Source of the DNA: an uncultured beta proteobacterium
GTDB taxonomy: Bacteria; Pseudomonadota; Gammaproteobacteria; Burkholderiales; Rhodocyclaceae
Direction of reading: 5' to 3'
DNA length: 6,113 bases
NCBI GenBank assembly: GCA_903933395.1
Contig: CAIZKA010000208.1
Span: 1-6,113 of the forward strand
Under the pieces are notes generated by a model. It searched no databases. It saw only the letters and a list, made by a program, of their open reading frames with translations, and had not been told where the DNA came from. The position numbers were made by a program, and so were the translations under genes. Positions 4,143 through 6,113 of the stretch are shown here, one piece after another; the first letter of the stretch is position 1; each line of letters starts with the position of its first letter.

Positions 4143-6113
4143 ATGGCTTTCACCGTTCGCGCACCGCAATCGCTCAAGGCCAGAATCACTTTTCTCACGC
4201 TGGCCATTTTCCTGGTCAGCGTCTGGGCGCTGGCGTTCTACGGCAGCCGGATGCTGCGCGCGGATATGCAGAGCCTGTTGGGCGAACAGCAGTTCGCGAC
4301 GACTTCTTTCATGGCCGGGGAAGTGAATCATGAAATCGAGGACCGTTTGCGAGCGCTGGAAACAGTTGCCGCAGAACTTGCGCCGCACCTCGCGGGCAGC
4401 CCTCAGGCATTGCAGGCATACCTGGAACGGCGCCCGGTCTTTCAGAACCTGTTCAATGGCGGCACACGGGTTGCCGGACTGGATGCGAAGGCAATAGCCA
4501 GTGTTCCGTTCTCGGCGGAACGGCTAGGCGCCGATTACTCGGACAGGGACTACATGGTCGGCGCCCTCAAGGAGGGCAAGGCGACCATCGGTCGTCCGGT
4601 CATGGGCAAGGTGCTGCAGGCGCCGGTGATCGGCATGGCGGCGCCCATTCGCGATGCCCAGGGCAAGGTGATCGGCGCCCTGGTCGGGGTGATCAACCTG
4701 GGCAAGCCCAATTTTCTGGACAAGGCGGCGGGGGGCCGCTACGGCAAGTCCGGCGGCTATCTGGTGATCGCTCCCCGGCACCAGCTGTTTGTCACCGCCA
4801 CGGACAAGAGCCGCATCCTGCAAGGAATCCCTGCTCCGGGCATCAATCCGATGCACGACAAGTACATGCTGGGCTATGAGGGCTATGGCGTTGCCGTAAA
4901 TTCTCGCGGCGTGGAAGAGCTATCCGCGGCCAAGGGAATTCCCGTCGCAGGGTGGTTCATGGTGAGCGTACTGCCCACCGCGGAAGCCTTTGCCCCGATC
5001 CACGCCATGCAGCAGCGCATGCTTGTCGCCGTGATCTTGCTGAGCCTGCTGGCGGGCGGCATTACCTGGTGGATGACCTCGTGGATGCTCAGACGACAGC
5101 TCGCGCCGATGTCTTCCGCGGCGCGAGCGCTGGTTGTTCAGTCGGATTCAAATACGGCGCCGCTGCCCCTGCCGATCACCCGGCAGGATGAACTCGGCGA
5201 GTTGATCCGCAGCTTCAATGGCTTGCTGGAATCATTGGGGCAGAGGGAACAAGCGCTAAAGGAGAGCGAAGGACGCTTCCGCAGCCTCACCGCGATGTCC
5301 TCCGACTTCTACTGGGAGAGCGACGCCGAGCACCGGTTGACTCATCGCACCGAAAGCGCAAGGGAGTCTGAGGAAGGGGTATTCCGCGAAGGATCGTCCA
5401 TCGGCAAGCGCCGCTGGGAAATCTCCTATCTTTCACCCGACGAAGCCGGCTGGCAGGAGCATCGTGCGCTGCTCGACGCGCATTTGCCTTTCCGCGATTT
5501 CAAGATTTCGCGGCCTAGAGCCAATGGTGTCGAGCACCATATGTCCGTGAGTGGAGATCCGCTGTTCAATACCTCCGGTGAGTTCACGGGCTACCGCGGT
5601 GTCGGCACGGACATTACCGAGCGCAAGCGGGCCGCGGAAGCGCTGCGCGAGAGCGAGGCGCTTTTCCGGTCAGTATCCGAATCGGCCCACGATGCCATCA
5701 TCACCGCCGACAGCGCAGGGAACATCGTCAAATGGAACCGGGGCGCCGAAACCATCTTCGGCTACGCGGCAACCGAGGTCGTCGGGCAGCCGCTCACGCT
5801 GCTGATGCCGATGCGCTTCCGCGATTTGCATGCCGCGGGCATGAAGCGGGTGAGTGCCGGTGGCGAACCGCACGTCATGGGCAGGCCCGTTGAGTTGTTC
5901 GGCCTGCGCAGGGATGGCAGCGAGTTTCCGCTCGAACTCTCGCTGGCACAGTGGCGTGTTGCCAAGGGCAATTTCTTTACGGGCGTCATGCGCGACATCA
6001 CCCAGCGCAAGGCCGCCGAAGAGCAACTGCGCAAACTCTCTCTGGCCGTGGAACAAAGCCCGGAGAGCATCGTCATCACCAATGTGGATGCCGAGATCGA
6101 GTACGTGAACGAT
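4143..6113 (+). CDS. Membrane sensor: Cache-like periplasmic domain, HAMP and three PAS domains; 3' end outside the window
   Basis: The frame from ATG 4143 stays open to the window edge (657 codons, no stop). Residues 16-36 are a first membrane helix (FLTLAIFLVSVWALAFY). Residues about 40-290 look like a periplasmic Cache sensor domain, with the typical YSDRDYMVGAL and APIRDAQGKVIGALVGVINL stretches (132-186). A second helix spans about 292-315, then HAMP to about 370 (DELGELIRSFNGLLESL). PAS1 (about 375-500) ends GVGTDITERKRAAEAL, PAS2 (about 505-628) ends GVMRDITQRKAAEEQL, and PAS3 starts at about 633 (AVEQSPESIVITNVDAE). The protein would sense a small molecule outside the membrane and pass the signal through HAMP and PAS to an output domain not in view: a GGDEF/EAL or histidine kinase domain is usual for this layout. 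The ligand is unknown. No cysteine occurs in the visible part. It is divergent from the J-like gene, with an AAAGGGA ribosome site. Confidence 0.9.
   Translation, partial: MAFTVRAPQSLKARITFLTLAIFLVSVWALAFYGSRMLRADMQSLLGEQQFATTSFMAGEVNHEIEDRLRALETVAAELAPHLAGSPQALQAYLERRPVFQNLFNGGTRVAGLDAKAIASVPFSAERLGADYSDRDYMVGALKEGKATIGRPVMGKVLQAPVIGMAAPIRDAQGKVIGALVGVINLGKPNFLDKAAGGRYGKSGGYLVIAPRHQLFVTATDKSRILQGIPAPGINPMHDKYMLGYEGYGVAVNSRGVEELSAAKGIPVAGWFMVSVLPTAEAFAPIHAMQQRMLVAVILLSLLAGGITWWMTSWMLRRQLAPMSSAARALVVQSDSNTAPLPLPITRQDELGELIRSFNGLLESLGQREQALKESEGRFRSLTAMSSDFYWESDAEHRLTHRTESARESEEGVFREGSSIGKRRWEISYLSPDEAGWQEHRALLDAHLPFRDFKISRPRANGVEHHMSVSGDPLFNTSGEFTGYRGVGTDITERKRAAEALRESEALFRSVSESAHDAIITADSAGNIVKWNRGAETIFGYAATEVVGQPLTLLMPMRFRDLHAAGMKRVSAGGEPHVMGRPVELFGLRRDGSEFPLELSLAQWRVAKGNFFTGVMRDITQRKAAEEQLRKLSLAVEQSPESIVITNVDAEIEYVND

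Overview
The window looks like chromosomal DNA from a GC-rich proteobacterium. A betaproteobacterium (Rhodocyclales or Burkholderiales type) is my best guess, from the dense GC-rich codon use, the Cache-HAMP-multi-PAS sensor and the scattered CTCCCCTTCAAGGGGAGG-type intergenic palindromes. This placement is an inference; there is no rRNA or other marker gene to confirm it.

Layout: (1) 1-1556, plus strand: the 3' part of a long Sel1-like repeat protein. (2) 1557-2374: a repeat-rich island. A small, lower-GC gene for a DUF559 (Vsr-like, PD-(D/E)XK) endonuclease-family protein (1748-2155) sits between two arrays of a palindromic repeat. The left array has three units on a 31-bp period. The right array has four units on a 32-bp period plus a degenerate fifth, in the opposite orientation. 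The two inner units form a 40-bp inverted repeat matching at 38 positions, and the right one supplies the last codons and the stop codon of the endonuclease gene. (3) 2375-3766, minus strand: a 463-residue coiled-coil protein with a partial J-domain-like segment that keeps the HPD motif. (4) 3767-4142: a divergent intergenic region holding another inverted pair of the same repeat with only 21 bp between the units. (5) 4143-6113, plus strand: the 5' part (657 codons, open at the window edge) of a membrane sensor with a Cache-like periplasmic domain, HAMP and three PAS domains. Its output domain lies beyond the window.

Nothing shows that the three larger genes form an operon or one pathway: the Sel1 and DUF559 genes point right, the J-like gene is convergent with DUF559, and the sensor is divergent from the J-like gene. 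The part most worth attention is the DUF559 gene with its inward-facing repeat arrays, together with the similar gene-less pair about 1.7 kb away. The arrangement resembles a repeat family with an associated nuclease, comparable in layout to REP palindromes around a RAYT transposase gene but with a different enzyme class. That reading is an inference from geometry.
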